Assembly (NCBI GenBank): GCA_002358575.1
Contig: DEPD01000148.1
Span: 1 to 64,000 of the forward strand
From: Lachnospiraceae bacterium UBA3401
Lineage (GTDB): Bacteria > Bacillota > Clostridia > Lachnospirales > Lachnospiraceae
DNA length: 64,000 bases
Direction of reading: 5' to 3'
The notes under the pieces were generated by a model that worked only from the letters and a program-made list of their open reading frames with translations, did not search any database and was not told the origin of the DNA. Shown piece by piece: positions 8,266 through 16,766 of the stretch; within the stretch, counting starts at the first letter, position 1; every line of letters starts with the position of its first letter. Position numbers and translations under genes: made by a program.

Positions 8266-8643
8266 TCAGATTTCCGTTTCATAACCTTCGTATATCTCAT
8301 CGATCAGAGCATGAACTTCCTCTCTCGATATCTGTTTGCAGCTACTCTTTGCCAACAGCACCTGCATATTGCGCTTTAGATCCTCCCTCGCCTGCATCTT
8401 GTCAATATCGATTGCAATCACTGCTCCTTTTCGTCTATCCACTTTCACAAAGCCTTCCTGTTTGAGAACAGAGTATGCTTTGTTGACCGTATGCATATTG
8501 ATTCCTATCGTATCCGCAAGCTGTCTTACAGAAGGAAGTGCATCTCCCTCCTGAAACTGAGACGTGGCTATCCCAATGATAATCTGGTTGCGCAACTGCA
8601 GATAAAGGGCCTCATCACTGTTAAAATCAATCTCTATATACAT
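8266..8643 (-). CDS. GntR-family (YtrA subfamily) transcriptional regulator
   Basis: 125 residues: a winged helix-turn-helix (Y-L-Q-L-R-N-Q-I-I-x-G-I, L-P-S-V-R-Q-L-A, M-H-T-V-N-K-A-Y) and a short helical C-terminus, the YtrA-type small GntR architecture without a ligand domain. I use the ATG at 8643 (M-Y-I-E-I-D-F). A TTG seven codons upstream is possible but poorly supported. YtrA regulators usually control linked ABC transporters; here no transporter is adjacent, and the next gene is clpC, 64 bp downstream. Whether it regulates clpC is inference from position alone. Confidence 0.87.
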   Translation of the reverse strand: MYIEIDFNSDEALYLQLRNQIIIGIATSQFQEGDALPSVRQLADTIGINMHTVNKAYSVLKQEGFVKVDRRKGAVIAIDIDKMQAREDLKRNMQVLLAKSSCKQISREEVHALIDEIYEGYETEI

Positions 8644-8715
8644 TCTTCCCACGCCCCTTCGCAAAAGAACCTGCCTGACCTATGCAATCAGACAAGTCCC
8701 TCTGCCTTGAAATAC

Positions 8716-10320
8716 CTATTCTATATCCATAAAATCCATATCCGCGTCCTCTTCTAAGAGATTCTTTGCCTTATAACCCTGAGGCCGCTCATTTGGCACA
8801 CGCTCCCCCTGCGGTTGCGGGCGACGCACTGGCTGTGGTCCTTGCGGCGCACCAGGCTGCGGACGCCTTGGCGGCTGACCTCCCTGCGGTGCACTTCCTC
8901 CCTGCGGACGTCTTGGCGGCTGTGGCTCCTGTGGCATACCGCCTCCCTGCGGACGTCTTGGCAACTGTTGGGTCTGCGGACGCCTTGGCGGCTGACCTCC
9001 CTGCGGTGCACTTCCTCCTTGCGGACGTCTTGGCGGCTGTGGTTCCTGCGATGCACCACCTCCCTGCGGGCGACGCACTGGCGGCGGTCCCTGCTGGGCA
9101 CTTGGCTGCGGGCGGCGCACTGGCTGTGGTCCTTGCGGACGGCGCACTGGTTTGGGCTCTTCCTCTTCTATTTCTTCAAGGTCCTCAATATCATCCTCTG
9201 GATAGTCCTCATCTTCCTCGTCATCATCATCATCATCATAACCTTTACGAAAACCACCTTGTCCCTTCAGTTTCAGCAACAACAAACCAATCACTGCCAC
9301 CAATATAATAACAATCACCATTAACACAATCACTGGAATCAGTCCAACACCACTCTCCAGCTTACTAGGTACTTTTACATTCGGTGCAGTGTAAACATAT
9401 CTCTGGTAAACACCTTCCTCTTTATCGCAGAGAAACCAACCTTCCTTGCCATCCTGTCTCCGTCCATAGAGCAAAACAAACGTTCCATTAGAATATCCCT
9501 TGCAGCTCTGATCCTCACTAATCTTAAGGGACGCCAGCTCAAATCCTGGCAGTATATAAGGCGGCTCCTCGTCAGTATCCATAATTGTAACTGTATTCTG
9601 CACTGGCTCTGGCTGTGCTGGCGGTTCCTCCACAGATGGTTCTTCCACTGGCTCCGTCTCGGGCGGCGTCTCCTCCCCTGGATTTTGTTCTCCCGTAATT
9701 TCAGAAGTCGCTGTATCGGCTGGTACATTATCTGTTGTCACAAGATCAGCTCGTATAAATCCAGTCACCTCTTTATCATTGTGATTAAAAGATACCTGAT
9801 ACCACTTGCCATCTGAGCCCTGTGCTTCACCGGTTACAGTCAATACCATTCCTTTATTTACCGTCGCCACAATACCGTGGTTGGTGGAAGCTCCTGATCG
9901 GATACGTCTGCCATTATCTTTGACGGTAACCTTCTTGGCATCAACTGGCGTTGCCGTTGTCGTCGAGGAATTAGAGGATGATGAGGAAGATGCACTGCCC
10001 TGAATCGTATTTATTGCAGAAGCATCTTTCACATCCAGCAAATCGCCTCTAATATATCCCTTTGTATTGGAATCCACATAAACCTGATACCAAACTTTGC
10101 CGTCTGTTCCCGTTGTCTGTCCAGCAATGTCAACCGTTTTTCCTTGCTTCACACTCCCAATTCTTTCGCTTCCTCCGTCTGCTGATGCCCGAATGACAGC
10201 ACTCGGAACCTTCACGGTTCCCTGTCCGTCAGCAAAGCTTATCATTCCAACATTTAATGTAATGCAGAATAACAGCAATGCAAATATATGCTTTATCCAG
10301 TTTCTTTTGTTCTCTTTCAT
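8716..10320 (-). CDS. Membrane protein: two SH3b domains outside, Pro-Arg repeat tail inside
   Basis: 534 residues. An N-terminal signal-like segment (about 8-30) precedes bacterial SH3 (SH3b) domains at about 35-98 and 128-196, both ending in a G-Y/F-I-R-x-D-L motif. Next come a Pro/Glu-rich stalk (200-250), a globular segment with a Cys pair (255-310), one membrane helix (about 325-351), a strongly acidic stretch (361-388), and a tail of P-P-R-R-P-Q-G-G repeats (391-505). SH3b domains commonly bind cell-wall peptides, so the picture is a wall-contacting receptor with a disordered cytoplasmic tail. It lies 15 bp downstream of purD and may be co-transcribed. The function is not known. Confidence 0.85.
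   Translation of the reverse strand: MKENKRNWIKHIFALLLFCITLNVGMISFADGQGTVKVPSAVIRASADGGSERIGSVKQGKTVDIAGQTTGTDGKVWYQVYVDSNTKGYIRGDLLDVKDASAINTIQGSASSSSSSNSSTTTATPVDAKKVTVKDNGRRIRSGASTNHGIVATVNKGMVLTVTGEAQGSDGKWYQVSFNHNDKEVTGFIRADLVTTDNVPADTATSEITGEQNPGEETPPETEPVEEPSVEEPPAQPEPVQNTVTIMDTDEEPPYILPGFELASLKISEDQSCKGYSNGTFVLLYGRRQDGKEGWFLCDKEEGVYQRYVYTAPNVKVPSKLESGVGLIPVIVLMVIVIILVAVIGLLLLKLKGQGGFRKGYDDDDDDEEDEDYPEDDIEDLEEIEEEEPKPVRRPQGPQPVRRPQPSAQQGPPPVRRPQGGGASQEPQPPRRPQGGSAPQGGQPPRRPQTQQLPRRPQGGGMPQEPQPPRRPQGGSAPQGGQPPRRPQPGAPQGPQPVRRPQPQGERVPNERPQGYKAKNLLEEDADMDFMDIE
8806..9150 (-). repeat. GC-rich coding repeat array (P-R-R-P-Q units)
   Basis: The tail of the SH3 protein is encoded by repeated units around CTGCGGACGTCTTGGCGGCTG-like blocks (plus-strand view) of variable spacing. 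These give about a dozen R-R-P-Q motifs separated by Gly/Gln/Ser-rich linkers. Two longer blocks of about 100 bp are nearly identical to each other. The base composition is far more GC-rich than the neighbouring genes. Confidence 0.85.
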
Positions 10321-10335
10321 CCTTTTACTCCCCGT

Positions 10336-11610
10336 TTACGCCTCGTCAATCGCTTTCCCGATATCATGGCGCATATACTTATTATCAAAATCAATCCATG
10401 CTGCCGCTGTATAAGCGTTTGCCCGCGCTTCCTTTAAATCTGCTCCCTTAGCGGTCACACCCAACACACGCCCTCCATTGGTAACGAATTTTCCATTCTC
10501 ATCAAGCTTTGTGCCCGCATGAAAGCAATAATATCCATCTTTACCCTCAAAGTGTTCCAAACCTCTAATCTCCAAACCTTTGTCATAATGAACAGGATAC
10601 CCGTCACTCGCAAGCACTACACAGACCGCAGCGTTCTCTTCAAATTGAAGATCGACTGCATCCAGTGTCCCATCAATACAAGCCTCCATAACTTCTATAA
10701 TATCCGTCTTCATACGCGGAAGTACAACTTGTGCCTCTGGGTCCCCAAACCGTGCATTATATTCCAGCACTTTTGGTCCTTTGGGAGTCAGCATCAAACC
10801 GAAGAAGATAATCCCTTTAAATTCTCTTCCCTCTGCTGCCATTGCATCGACTGTCGCTTGATAAATATGCTTTTGACAAAATGCGTCAACTTCTTCTGTA
10901 TAAAAAGGACTTGGCGAAAATGTTCCCATACCGCCTGTATTCAATCCTTGATCTCCATCCTGTGCTCTTTTGTGGTCCTGTGCGGAAGTCATTGTTTTAA
11001 TTGTCTTCCCATCCACATAAGACAGTACAGATACCTCGCGCCCTGTCATAAACTCCTCAATAACCATACGATTTCCGGCGGCACCAAACTGTTTATCCAG
11101 CATAATGGTACGCACTCCTTCTTTTGCCTCAGCAAGAGATTGACAGATCAGCACACCTTTTCCAAGCGCCAAGCCATCCGCCTTTAACACAATCGGAAAA
11201 TCCACCGTCTCAAGATAAGCTAACGCTTTGTCAGCATCATCAAAGGTTTCGTATGCAGCCGTCGGTATCTGATATTTTTTCATCAAGTCTTTTGAAAACG
11301 CTTTGGAACCTTCCAATATTGCCGCATTTTTCCTCGGTCCAAATACCCTGAGTCCCGCCTCCTCAAACATGTCAGTCAGTCCACCCACCAGCGGGTCATC
11401 CATGCCAATAATTGTGAGATCAATCGTTTTTTCCTTTGCAAATGCCACAAGTTTTTCAAATTCCATAGCGCGGATTGGAACACATTGTGCAATTTGCCCG
11501 ATGCCTGCATTTCCAGGAGCACAATAGATTTGATCCACCTTTGGACTTTTCAATACGCTTAATGCAATCGCATGTTCTCGTCCGCCGCTTCCTACAATTA
11601 AAACTTTCAT
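10336..11610 (-). CDS. purD: Phosphoribosylamine-glycine ligase
   Basis: 424 residues. It catalyses the second step of de novo purine synthesis (phosphoribosylamine + glycine + ATP to GAR). The N-terminus [14 protein letters not shown] is the family signature. The ATP-grasp region has K-A-D-G-L-A-L-G-K-G-V and D-G-D-Q-G-L-N-T-G-G-M-G, and the metal-binding part has Y-N-A-R-F-G-D-P-E. The start at 11610 overlaps the purN stop as ATGA, which fixes it; an upstream frame extension is not needed. Last gene of the purE-M-N-D cluster. Confidence 0.97.
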   Translation of the reverse strand: MKVLIVGSGGREHAIALSVLKSPKVDQIYCAPGNAGIGQIAQCVPIRAMEFEKLVAFAKEKTIDLTIIGMDDPLVGGLTDMFEEAGLRVFGPRKNAAILEGSKAFSKDLMKKYQIPTAAYETFDDADKALAYLETVDFPIVLKADGLALGKGVLICQSLAEAKEGVRTIMLDKQFGAAGNRMVIEEFMTGREVSVLSYVDGKTIKTMTSAQDHKRAQDGDQGLNTGGMGTFSPSPFYTEEVDAFCQKHIYQATVDAMAAEGREFKGIIFFGLMLTPKGPKVLEYNARFGDPEAQVVLPRMKTDIIEVMEACIDGTLDAVDLQFEENAAVCVVLASDGYPVHYDKGLEIRGLEHFEGKDGYYCFHAGTKLDENGKFVTNGGRVLGVTAKGADLKEARANAYTAAAWIDFDNKYMRHDIGKAIDEA

Positions 11611-12218
11611 TTGTTTCTCATGTCCTTTCCATAGCCATTTGCTATCATATTGACTGCCTGTGGCAGTATCACCCACTCCGCCTGCTCCATAACACGCCGC
11701 TGAAGTATCTGAGGCGTATCATCTGGCAAAACCTCAACCGCTTTCTGCAATAATATTGGCCCAGTGTCTGTCCCTTCATCCACATAATGAACCGTCGCCC
11801 CTGTAATCTTCACCCCCCGCGCAAGTACTGCCTCATGCACATGAAGTCCATAGTATCCCTTACCACAAAATGATGGAATCAGCGCTGGGTGAATATTAAT
11901 GATACGCCCTTCATACTTCTGAATCATCTTAGACGGAAGCACTACCAGAAATCCTGCCAGCACAATTAAATCAGGCTCCGCTTCATTGACGCTCTGTAAA
12001 AGTGCATCATTGAAAAGTTCTCTGCTCTCGTAATCTTTTGGTGATACCACAATGGCATCAATCCCCTTTTTCTCTGCCCGTTCCAATGCATATGCACCTT
12101 TATTGTTGCTGATCACCCTTACAATCTGTGTGTTTGTGACAGTTCCTGAATCAATCGCATCCATAAGTGCCTGAAGATTCGTCCCACCTCCAGACACACA
12201 CACACATACTCTTAGCAT
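11607..12218 (-). CDS. purN: Phosphoribosylglycinamide formyltransferase
   Basis: 203 residues. It transfers formyl from 10-formyl-THF to GAR. Motifs: [10 protein letters not shown] at the N-terminus, the catalytic [11 protein letters not shown], and the [11 protein letters not shown] loop with the catalytic Asp. The ATG overlaps the last codons of purM by 7 nt, and its stop overlaps the purD start by 4 nt, so translation is tightly coupled. Confidence 0.96.
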   Translation of the reverse strand: MLRVCVCVSGGGTNLQALMDAIDSGTVTNTQIVRVISNNKGAYALERAEKKGIDAIVVSPKDYESRELFNDALLQSVNEAEPDLIVLAGFLVVLPSKMIQKYEGRIINIHPALIPSFCGKGYYGLHVHEAVLARGVKITGATVHYVDEGTDTGPILLQKAVEVLPDDTPQILQRRVMEQAEWVILPQAVNMIANGYGKDMRNK

Positions 12219-13237
12219 ATCGTTACTCCCTTTTCGCCGTCTCGTATCTCACCGATCACATAACAAATCTCACCAGAAGCTTTAATGGCTTCCATCGCTT
12301 TCTCCGCATCGACAGGATCTACTGCCAAAATCATACCGATGCCCATGTTGTACGTATTGTACATCACATGCTCTTCTATTGTACCTTTTTTCTGTAACAA
12401 TTTAAATATTGCCGGAACCTCGTAGCTGTCTTTTCTAATCACAGCCTGTACACCATCATGGAGCATACGCGGAACATTCTCATAAAATCCGCCGCCCGTA
12501 ATGTGACTGCACGCCTTAATTTTGACACCAGCTTCCTTAACACTTTGCAGTGCTTTCACATAGATAATCGTCGGCTCAATCAACGCCTCCCCAAGTGTCT
12601 TTCCCAGCTCATCATAATACGTATCTAAACTTTCTCTGGTCATATCAAACACTTTTCTGACAAGCGAAAATCCATTGCTGTGTACACCGCTTGACCCAAT
12701 TCCAAGCAACACATCACCTGCCTTTAGATCAGCACCTGTGATAAGATCTTTCTCATCCACCACTCCTACTGCAAACCCTGCAAGGTCATATTCCTCCTCC
12801 GGCATCAGTCCTGGATGCTCTGCGGTTTCGCCTCCAATCAACGCAGCACCGCACTGTTTGCATCCCTCCGCCACACCTTTTACAATCGCCGCAATCTTTG
12901 TGGGTTCATTTTTGCCACAAGCAATATAATCAAGGAAAAATAACGGTTCACCGCCTGCGCAGGCGATATCATTGACACACATTGCAACGCAGTCAATTCC
13001 CACAGTATCATGCTTATCTAGCAAAAATGCCAGCTTAATTTTCGTTCCAACTCCATCTGTACCGGAAACCAGAGTCGGTTTTTCCATCTTTTTAAACTTC
13101 TCCATAGAAAAAGCACCTGAAAAACCACCAATCCCACCGAGTACCTCCGGCCTGACTGTCTCTTTTACATACTGTTTCATAAGCTCCACGGACTGATATC
13201 CAGCTTCAATATCCACACCTGCATTCTTGTAATCCAT
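12212..13237 (-). CDS. purM: Phosphoribosylformylglycinamidine cyclo-ligase (AIR synthetase)
   Basis: 341 residues from the ATG at 13237, chosen over an upstream GTG because GGGAGG lies 5 nt before it. It closes the imidazole ring of AIR with ATP. Motifs: [19 protein letters not shown] and the glycine-rich [10 protein letters not shown] segment. The length is normal for the family (about 345). It lies 16 bp after purE. Confidence 0.97.
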   Translation of the reverse strand: MDYKNAGVDIEAGYQSVELMKQYVKETVRPEVLGGIGGFSGAFSMEKFKKMEKPTLVSGTDGVGTKIKLAFLLDKHDTVGIDCVAMCVNDIACAGGEPLFFLDYIACGKNEPTKIAAIVKGVAEGCKQCGAALIGGETAEHPGLMPEEEYDLAGFAVGVVDEKDLITGADLKAGDVLLGIGSSGVHSNGFSLVRKVFDMTRESLDTYYDELGKTLGEALIEPTIIYVKALQSVKEAGVKIKACSHITGGGFYENVPRMLHDGVQAVIRKDSYEVPAIFKLLQKKGTIEEHVMYNTYNMGIGMILAVDPVDAEKAMEAIKASGEICYVIGEIRDGEKGVTIC

Positions 13238-13253
13238 ATTTTCCTCCCTCACA

Positions 13254-13763
13254 CTACTTTTTCAAGTACTCTTGATACCCAATCTCCTGCAATTGTGCAT
13301 CTTTTTTCATCACTTGTTCCCCAAGATCTGCGGCATAATCTTTTAGCTTTGCAAGCAGTGCACTGTCCGATGTCGCAAGAATCTTTGCCGCCAGCAGTCC
13401 CGCGTTTGCACCGCCGTTAATCGCAACTGTCGCCACTGGAATCCCCGATGGCATTTGCACAATAGAATACAACGAATCACGCCCTCCCAGCGAAGTCGTG
13501 TGCATTGGAATACCGATCACTGGCATTGGAAAGATCGCTGCACACATTCCTGGCAAATGCGCCGCCATTCCCGCGCCTGCAATAATCACCTTAAAGCCTT
13601 TCTCCTCCGCAGTCTTCGCATAGGAAAAAAATACATCTGGTTCCCTGTGTGCTGAGATAATTCTCATCTCATAGGAAATTCCGAGTTTCTCTAATATTTC
13701 TGCGGCCTTTGCCATAACAGGCATATCCGAATCAGAACCCATCACAATACCAACTTGTGCCAT
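13254..13763 (-). CDS. purE: N5-carboxyaminoimidazole ribonucleotide mutase (PurE)
   Basis: 169 residues, the class I PurE length. Motifs: G-S-D-S-D-M-P-V-M (substrate phosphate binding), S-A-H-R-E-P-D and the [10 protein letters not shown] loop with the catalytic His. Class I PurE normally uses N5-CAIR from PurK; no purK is in the window. GGAGG lies 6 nt before the ATG. First gene of the purine cluster, 38 bp behind a good promoter. Confidence 0.96.
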   Translation of the reverse strand: MAQVGIVMGSDSDMPVMAKAAEILEKLGISYEMRIISAHREPDVFFSYAKTAEEKGFKVIIAGAGMAAHLPGMCAAIFPMPVIGIPMHTTSLGGRDSLYSIVQMPSGIPVATVAINGGANAGLLAAKILATSDSALLAKLKDYAADLGEQVMKKDAQLQEIGYQEYLKK

Positions 13764-13800
13764 AATAAACCTCCAACCAAAAAATTACTTCTTTTCCTAT

Positions 13801-13829
13801 AGTTTACAAACAATAGCCTCATACGTCAA
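13801..13829 (-). promoter_or_regulatory. Promoter of the purE-M-N-D cluster
   Basis: On the minus strand, TTGACG (13824-13829), 17 bp, TAAACT (13801-13806). The start codon of purE is about 38 bp below the -10, so the leader is short. I see no purine riboswitch aptamer in it. Confidence 0.7.
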
Positions 13830-13882
13830 CAAATTTTTTCTTTCATACTGTTATAAGCACCACAACCACTATGCTTTCTTAC

Positions 13883-13908
13883 GGACTTTGCACCGCGGCG
13901 CAAAGTCC
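13883..13908 (-). terminator. Stem-loop after the aminopeptidase gene
   Basis: A 9-bp perfect stem, GGACTTTGC (13900-13908 on the minus strand) with GCAAAGTCC (13883-13891), and an 8-base GC-rich loop, 12 bp after the stop codon at 13920. There is no clear U run after it, so termination is plausible but not proved. It also sits just upstream of the purE promoter. Confidence 0.45.
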
Positions 13909-13919
13909 TGAGCTGAACT

Positions 13920-15992
13920 CTAACTCTCAAAAGCATCATTGAGTTCCTCTGTGCCCGCCAACACAAATCTTCCACTTTCAATAATAGGATATGCAGTACC
14001 ATCATAAGCATACGCAACAATACTCCCCAGCTCATCATATGGAATTGTAATATCTGTATGACATGCAAAATACGCCTTCGACGGCTCGGTCTTTCGCAGT
14101 CTGGAAATAGCATTCTCTTTCGCAACTACTTCCTTTCCGTCCTCATTAAAAACCCGAACCTCCTCACTTCTTGCATAGCAGGTATCCCCAACAGCAAAGT
14201 GTGGTCCAGTTTTCTCTGCTATCAGTATTGGGAAAAGTCTTGCAATATCATATTTTTTCGCGGTCATATACGCTGTTGTGTTTGTGCCAATCGCAAACTC
14301 TCCCATAGGAAGCGTATCGTAGTGAAAGAGCACATTGGCCTTCACATATTCTTTATTTTTATCCTTGTCCTCAAAATTTGTACAGGTGTAATCCACAATC
14401 ATACCATCTTGAAAATCAATCTCCAGATTGTGATATTCCAACTCATTTAGGAAAACGCGCCTAACATGAAGTTTTCCATTGGTTCCCTCAAGCACTGGTG
14501 ATGTAAACACCTCACCGACAGGAATATTGACATCCGCAACGCAGTTTTCAAATATCGCCTCCTTCTCTGGGTCCACAATTGGATAGAGCGCAATATGAAT
14601 ATCTGTTCGATTTCCGTTCATACCTTTAATCTCTACGTATGCTGTCTTGTTGAGTGTATCAATTATCTTCGCCTGTATGCGCTCATAAGTTTTGTAGTCC
14701 AATGTATTTAATCGGATTGTCTCGTCAAAAATCTCCCCAAACTGTTCACCAATACCTGGAACAGGAAATGCAATAATCGTGAAACTGCGCTCCGCCTGAT
14801 TGATATATTGGCTGATAATGTCTGCGGACGCACCTCTTAATTCTGCGGACAATTTCTGTTGCTCTGCGTTGAAACTGCATGCCGCGCTCTTTGACTCTGG
14901 CGTAAAAGGTGTTTCACCAAAGACCTCAATGACCGCTGGTCCTGCATAAACCGCTGCTTTTTCCTTTACTGCCTCATAGGCAAGTTTCAACACCTCAAGC
15001 TTTCTATTCACCAGCTTCTTATCCAGAAAGAGTGCAATATCATCTTTGTGGTCATACAAATACTGCCTGTTTGCATCTGCTCCAAAATATCCTTTTTTGC
15101 GCACAACATTTTTATTAAAAATGCTGTTCTCACACCGATATATTGTTGGCTTTAATCCCATTTTTGCAAAATTAGCAATTGCTGCCCGCACCACGCGCTC
15201 AAATCCTAACATATAATGCAAGTCCACAGTTTCTTTCTTGCCAAGATTGATATGTGCCTTTACAAACCCAATGCGATACCCTTCCGTATATGTGTCTGCC
15301 ATCAGTTGAATGCGTTCCTCTGGCAATGAATTTAAGTATGCTGCCATCTTCTCCACATCTGACGACACATACTCCCCATAGCGATACAAATATCTCAAAT
15401 CCCTCAAATCACTATCCATCACAATACGAACCGCAAAATCACAGTCCGCATCAACTAAACTACGTACACTGCGTCCAGTAGAAGTCTCTGAATAGTCACT
15501 CACAAACCAGTACAGAGTATTTTTAATATCCTCCAAATCGGGAATGGCCGCTTCCTCTGGCAATGCCATAAGCTCTTTCTCTGATTCTGCGTGTGAAAAT
15601 GCATAGTAAATCTCCACAAAAAGCTCCATCCGAATAACCATCTCCTCCAGATCCTGCTCAAAGGCATATGGTATCATTGCGCGAATCTCCGTGTATAAAA
15701 AGGACAACAGCCTTCCCATTTTCTGCCCAAACCGCGCACAGGCAAAGGAAGGATTCGCATAGCTTTGCGCATACTGTGCATCAAAAATATCTTGATACAG
15801 CGCCCAATTCTCTGCACGCAGCGCCTCAAGTCCCACAATTTTACTTCTGTTGTCGCATGCATTTACCACCATCAAAATAAAATCTGCTGTCCTCTGAAAA
15901 AAATCTTTATAATTCTCAGCCACTTCCTGCGTTGTGGCAATCTCTTTAATGCGTTCGCAGGAAAGCTGATACCTCTCTGTTATAATATCCAT
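13920..15992 (-). CDS. M29-family metallo-aminopeptidase with long N-terminal extension
   Basis: 690 residues. The C-terminal half (about 330-690) has the M29 (thermophilic aminopeptidase, AmpS/AmpT) metal ligands: Glu in I-P-V-G-E-V-F-T-S-P, Glu in M-G-E-F-A-I-G-T-N, His in T-G-P-H-F-A-V-G and the H-T-D triad in A-C-H-T-D-I-T-I. Typical M29 enzymes are about 410 residues. The extra roughly 280-330 residues at the front are helix-rich and not recognised by me. Start ATG 1 bp after the stop of the small membrane protein, with AGGAG 9 nt upstream, so the two are coupled. Confidence 0.88.
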   Translation of the reverse strand: MDIITERYQLSCERIKEIATTQEVAENYKDFFQRTADFILMVVNACDNRSKIVGLEALRAENWALYQDIFDAQYAQSYANPSFACARFGQKMGRLLSFLYTEIRAMIPYAFEQDLEEMVIRMELFVEIYYAFSHAESEKELMALPEEAAIPDLEDIKNTLYWFVSDYSETSTGRSVRSLVDADCDFAVRIVMDSDLRDLRYLYRYGEYVSSDVEKMAAYLNSLPEERIQLMADTYTEGYRIGFVKAHINLGKKETVDLHYMLGFERVVRAAIANFAKMGLKPTIYRCENSIFNKNVVRKKGYFGADANRQYLYDHKDDIALFLDKKLVNRKLEVLKLAYEAVKEKAAVYAGPAVIEVFGETPFTPESKSAACSFNAEQQKLSAELRGASADIISQYINQAERSFTIIAFPVPGIGEQFGEIFDETIRLNTLDYKTYERIQAKIIDTLNKTAYVEIKGMNGNRTDIHIALYPIVDPEKEAIFENCVADVNIPVGEVFTSPVLEGTNGKLHVRRVFLNELEYHNLEIDFQDGMIVDYTCTNFEDKDKNKEYVKANVLFHYDTLPMGEFAIGTNTTAYMTAKKYDIARLFPILIAEKTGPHFAVGDTCYARSEEVRVFNEDGKEVVAKENAISRLRKTEPSKAYFACHTDITIPYDELGSIVAYAYDGTAYPIIESGRFVLAGTEELNDAFES

Positions 15993-15993
15993 C

Positions 15994-16320
15994 TCAAATC
16001 ACTCCTAAATAAAATATACCTCCGCTGGCTGACATTGCCAGCAGATTTAACAAGATACCGACAATTGGAAAAAAACGAAAAATATCCTTCTCCATCAACG
16101 AGCGTACCCCCATCACCAACCCCGCCACAGCATAGAGCATAGCGAGGACAATCACAACCCCATACTGCATTAGCGCGTCTCCCTTATTCAGAAAAGTCAG
16201 ATAGACCGCTATACAGACAGAACTGCACGCAATGAAACCTAATATTGATGACATAATACCCCATCTTGGATTTTTCTTATCTGTAAAAATATAACCTTTT
16301 CTGCCAAAAATCCCAAACAT
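15994..16320 (-). CDS. Small membrane protein of unknown function
   Basis: 108 residues with three clear membrane helices (about 20-42, 52-72, 84-106) and a short basic N-terminus (F-G-R-K-G). GGAGG lies 9 nt before the ATG. It resembles small multi-span proteins common in Lachnospiraceae without known role. It sits immediately upstream of the M29 aminopeptidase with coupled stop and start. Confidence 0.75.
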   Translation of the reverse strand: MFGIFGRKGYIFTDKKNPRWGIMSSILGFIACSSVCIAVYLTFLNKGDALMQYGVVIVLAMLYAVAGLVMGVRSLMEKDIFRFFPIVGILLNLLAMSASGGIFYLGVI

Positions 16321-16433
16321 ATCTTAATTCCTCCAGCGTCCATTTGCAATCGAGCAGGCGATTCGCTTATCCCCACTCTCGATAAACACCGATCAGTTTT
16401 CACCATTTTTTTAGTGCCCGTTTGCATGGGAAA

Positions 16434-16457
16434 TGGGCATTCCATATGAAATGCCCA
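16434..16457. repeat. Inverted repeat TGGGCATT/AATGCCCA
   Basis: A perfect 8-bp inverted repeat around a CATATG core, in the gene-free space between the 50-residue and 108-residue membrane protein genes. The left arm can also pair with TGCCC at about 16415-16419. It is one of four nested dyads packed into 16410-16600. Confidence 0.5.
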
Positions 16458-16469
16458 CGCCGCTAAAAT

Positions 16470-16502
16470 ATACTCACGGCAGATTTCATCTGCCGTGAGT
16501 AT
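16470..16502 (-). terminator. 14-bp perfect hairpin, copy 2 of the ATACTCACG palindrome
   Basis: ATACTCACGGCAGA, a 5-base loop, and the exact reverse complement. On the minus strand ATATTTTAG follows, a modest U-rich tail, so this may end the nrdD-pyrF-pyrE-50aa transcript. Its arms match the palindrome at 8232-8263. Confidence 0.55.
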
Positions 16503-16507
16503 CGCGC

Positions 16508-16597
16508 CAGCCACAGCCGCACAGCGGCATAATTCCTCATGTGGCTGTGCGCATCACATTATACTGAATGGCAGATTTATCTGACGCTCAGTATAAT
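16508..16597. repeat. Two further nested inverted repeats
   Basis: CAGCCACA (16508-16515) pairs with TGTGGCTG (16540-16547) and encloses GCCGC/GCGGC (16516-16528). ATTATACTGA (16558-16567) pairs perfectly with TCAGTATAAT (16588-16597) and encloses CAGA/TCTG. The last dyad overlaps the stop codon of the 50-residue gene. Together with the palindromes to the left, the whole of 16410-16600 can fold into a row of hairpins. Confidence 0.55.
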
Positions 16598-16740
16598 ATC
16601 TTAGATTTGCCAGCTAAAAGCCTGCCCCCGCTTATCAAAAGCATCACTCCACTTGTAAGCCCCACAACAATGGACACCACACCCAACACGATTGAAAGCG
16701 CTCCTGAGCGCCCCATTGTCTTATATATTTTCTCGTCCAT
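16588..16740 (-). CDS. 50-residue single-helix membrane peptide
   Basis: A short gene downstream of pyrE. ATG at 16740 has GGAGGGG 5 nt upstream and the frame is open to TGA at 16588. The translated peptide has a charged N-terminus (M-D-E-K-I-Y-K), a long hydrophobic stretch (about residues 14-37, rich in V, I, L and G) and a basic C-terminus (G-G-R-L-L-A-G-K-S-K). The good ribosome site, the alternation of hydrophobic codons and the stop just before a strong hairpin support a real gene. Function unknown. I recall similar short peptides in Lachnospiraceae. Confidence 0.65.
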   Translation of the reverse strand: MDEKIYKTMGRSGALSIVLGVVSIVVGLTSGVMLLISGGRLLAGKSKILY

Positions 16741-16766
16741 GCATTCCCCTCCATTCCACAACTTTT

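Noticed and set aside
8766..9324. Long open frames on both strands in the Pro-Arg repeat region
   Set aside because: They arise from the GC-rich repeats that encode the SH3 protein tail; compositionally biased shadows.
10519..11187. 222-codon open frame on the plus strand inside purD
   Set aside because: Antisense shadow of a certain purine gene, without a ribosome site or recognisable protein.
13764..13882. Purine riboswitch upstream of purE
   Set aside because: The leader after the promoter is only about 30 bases, too short for an aptamer.
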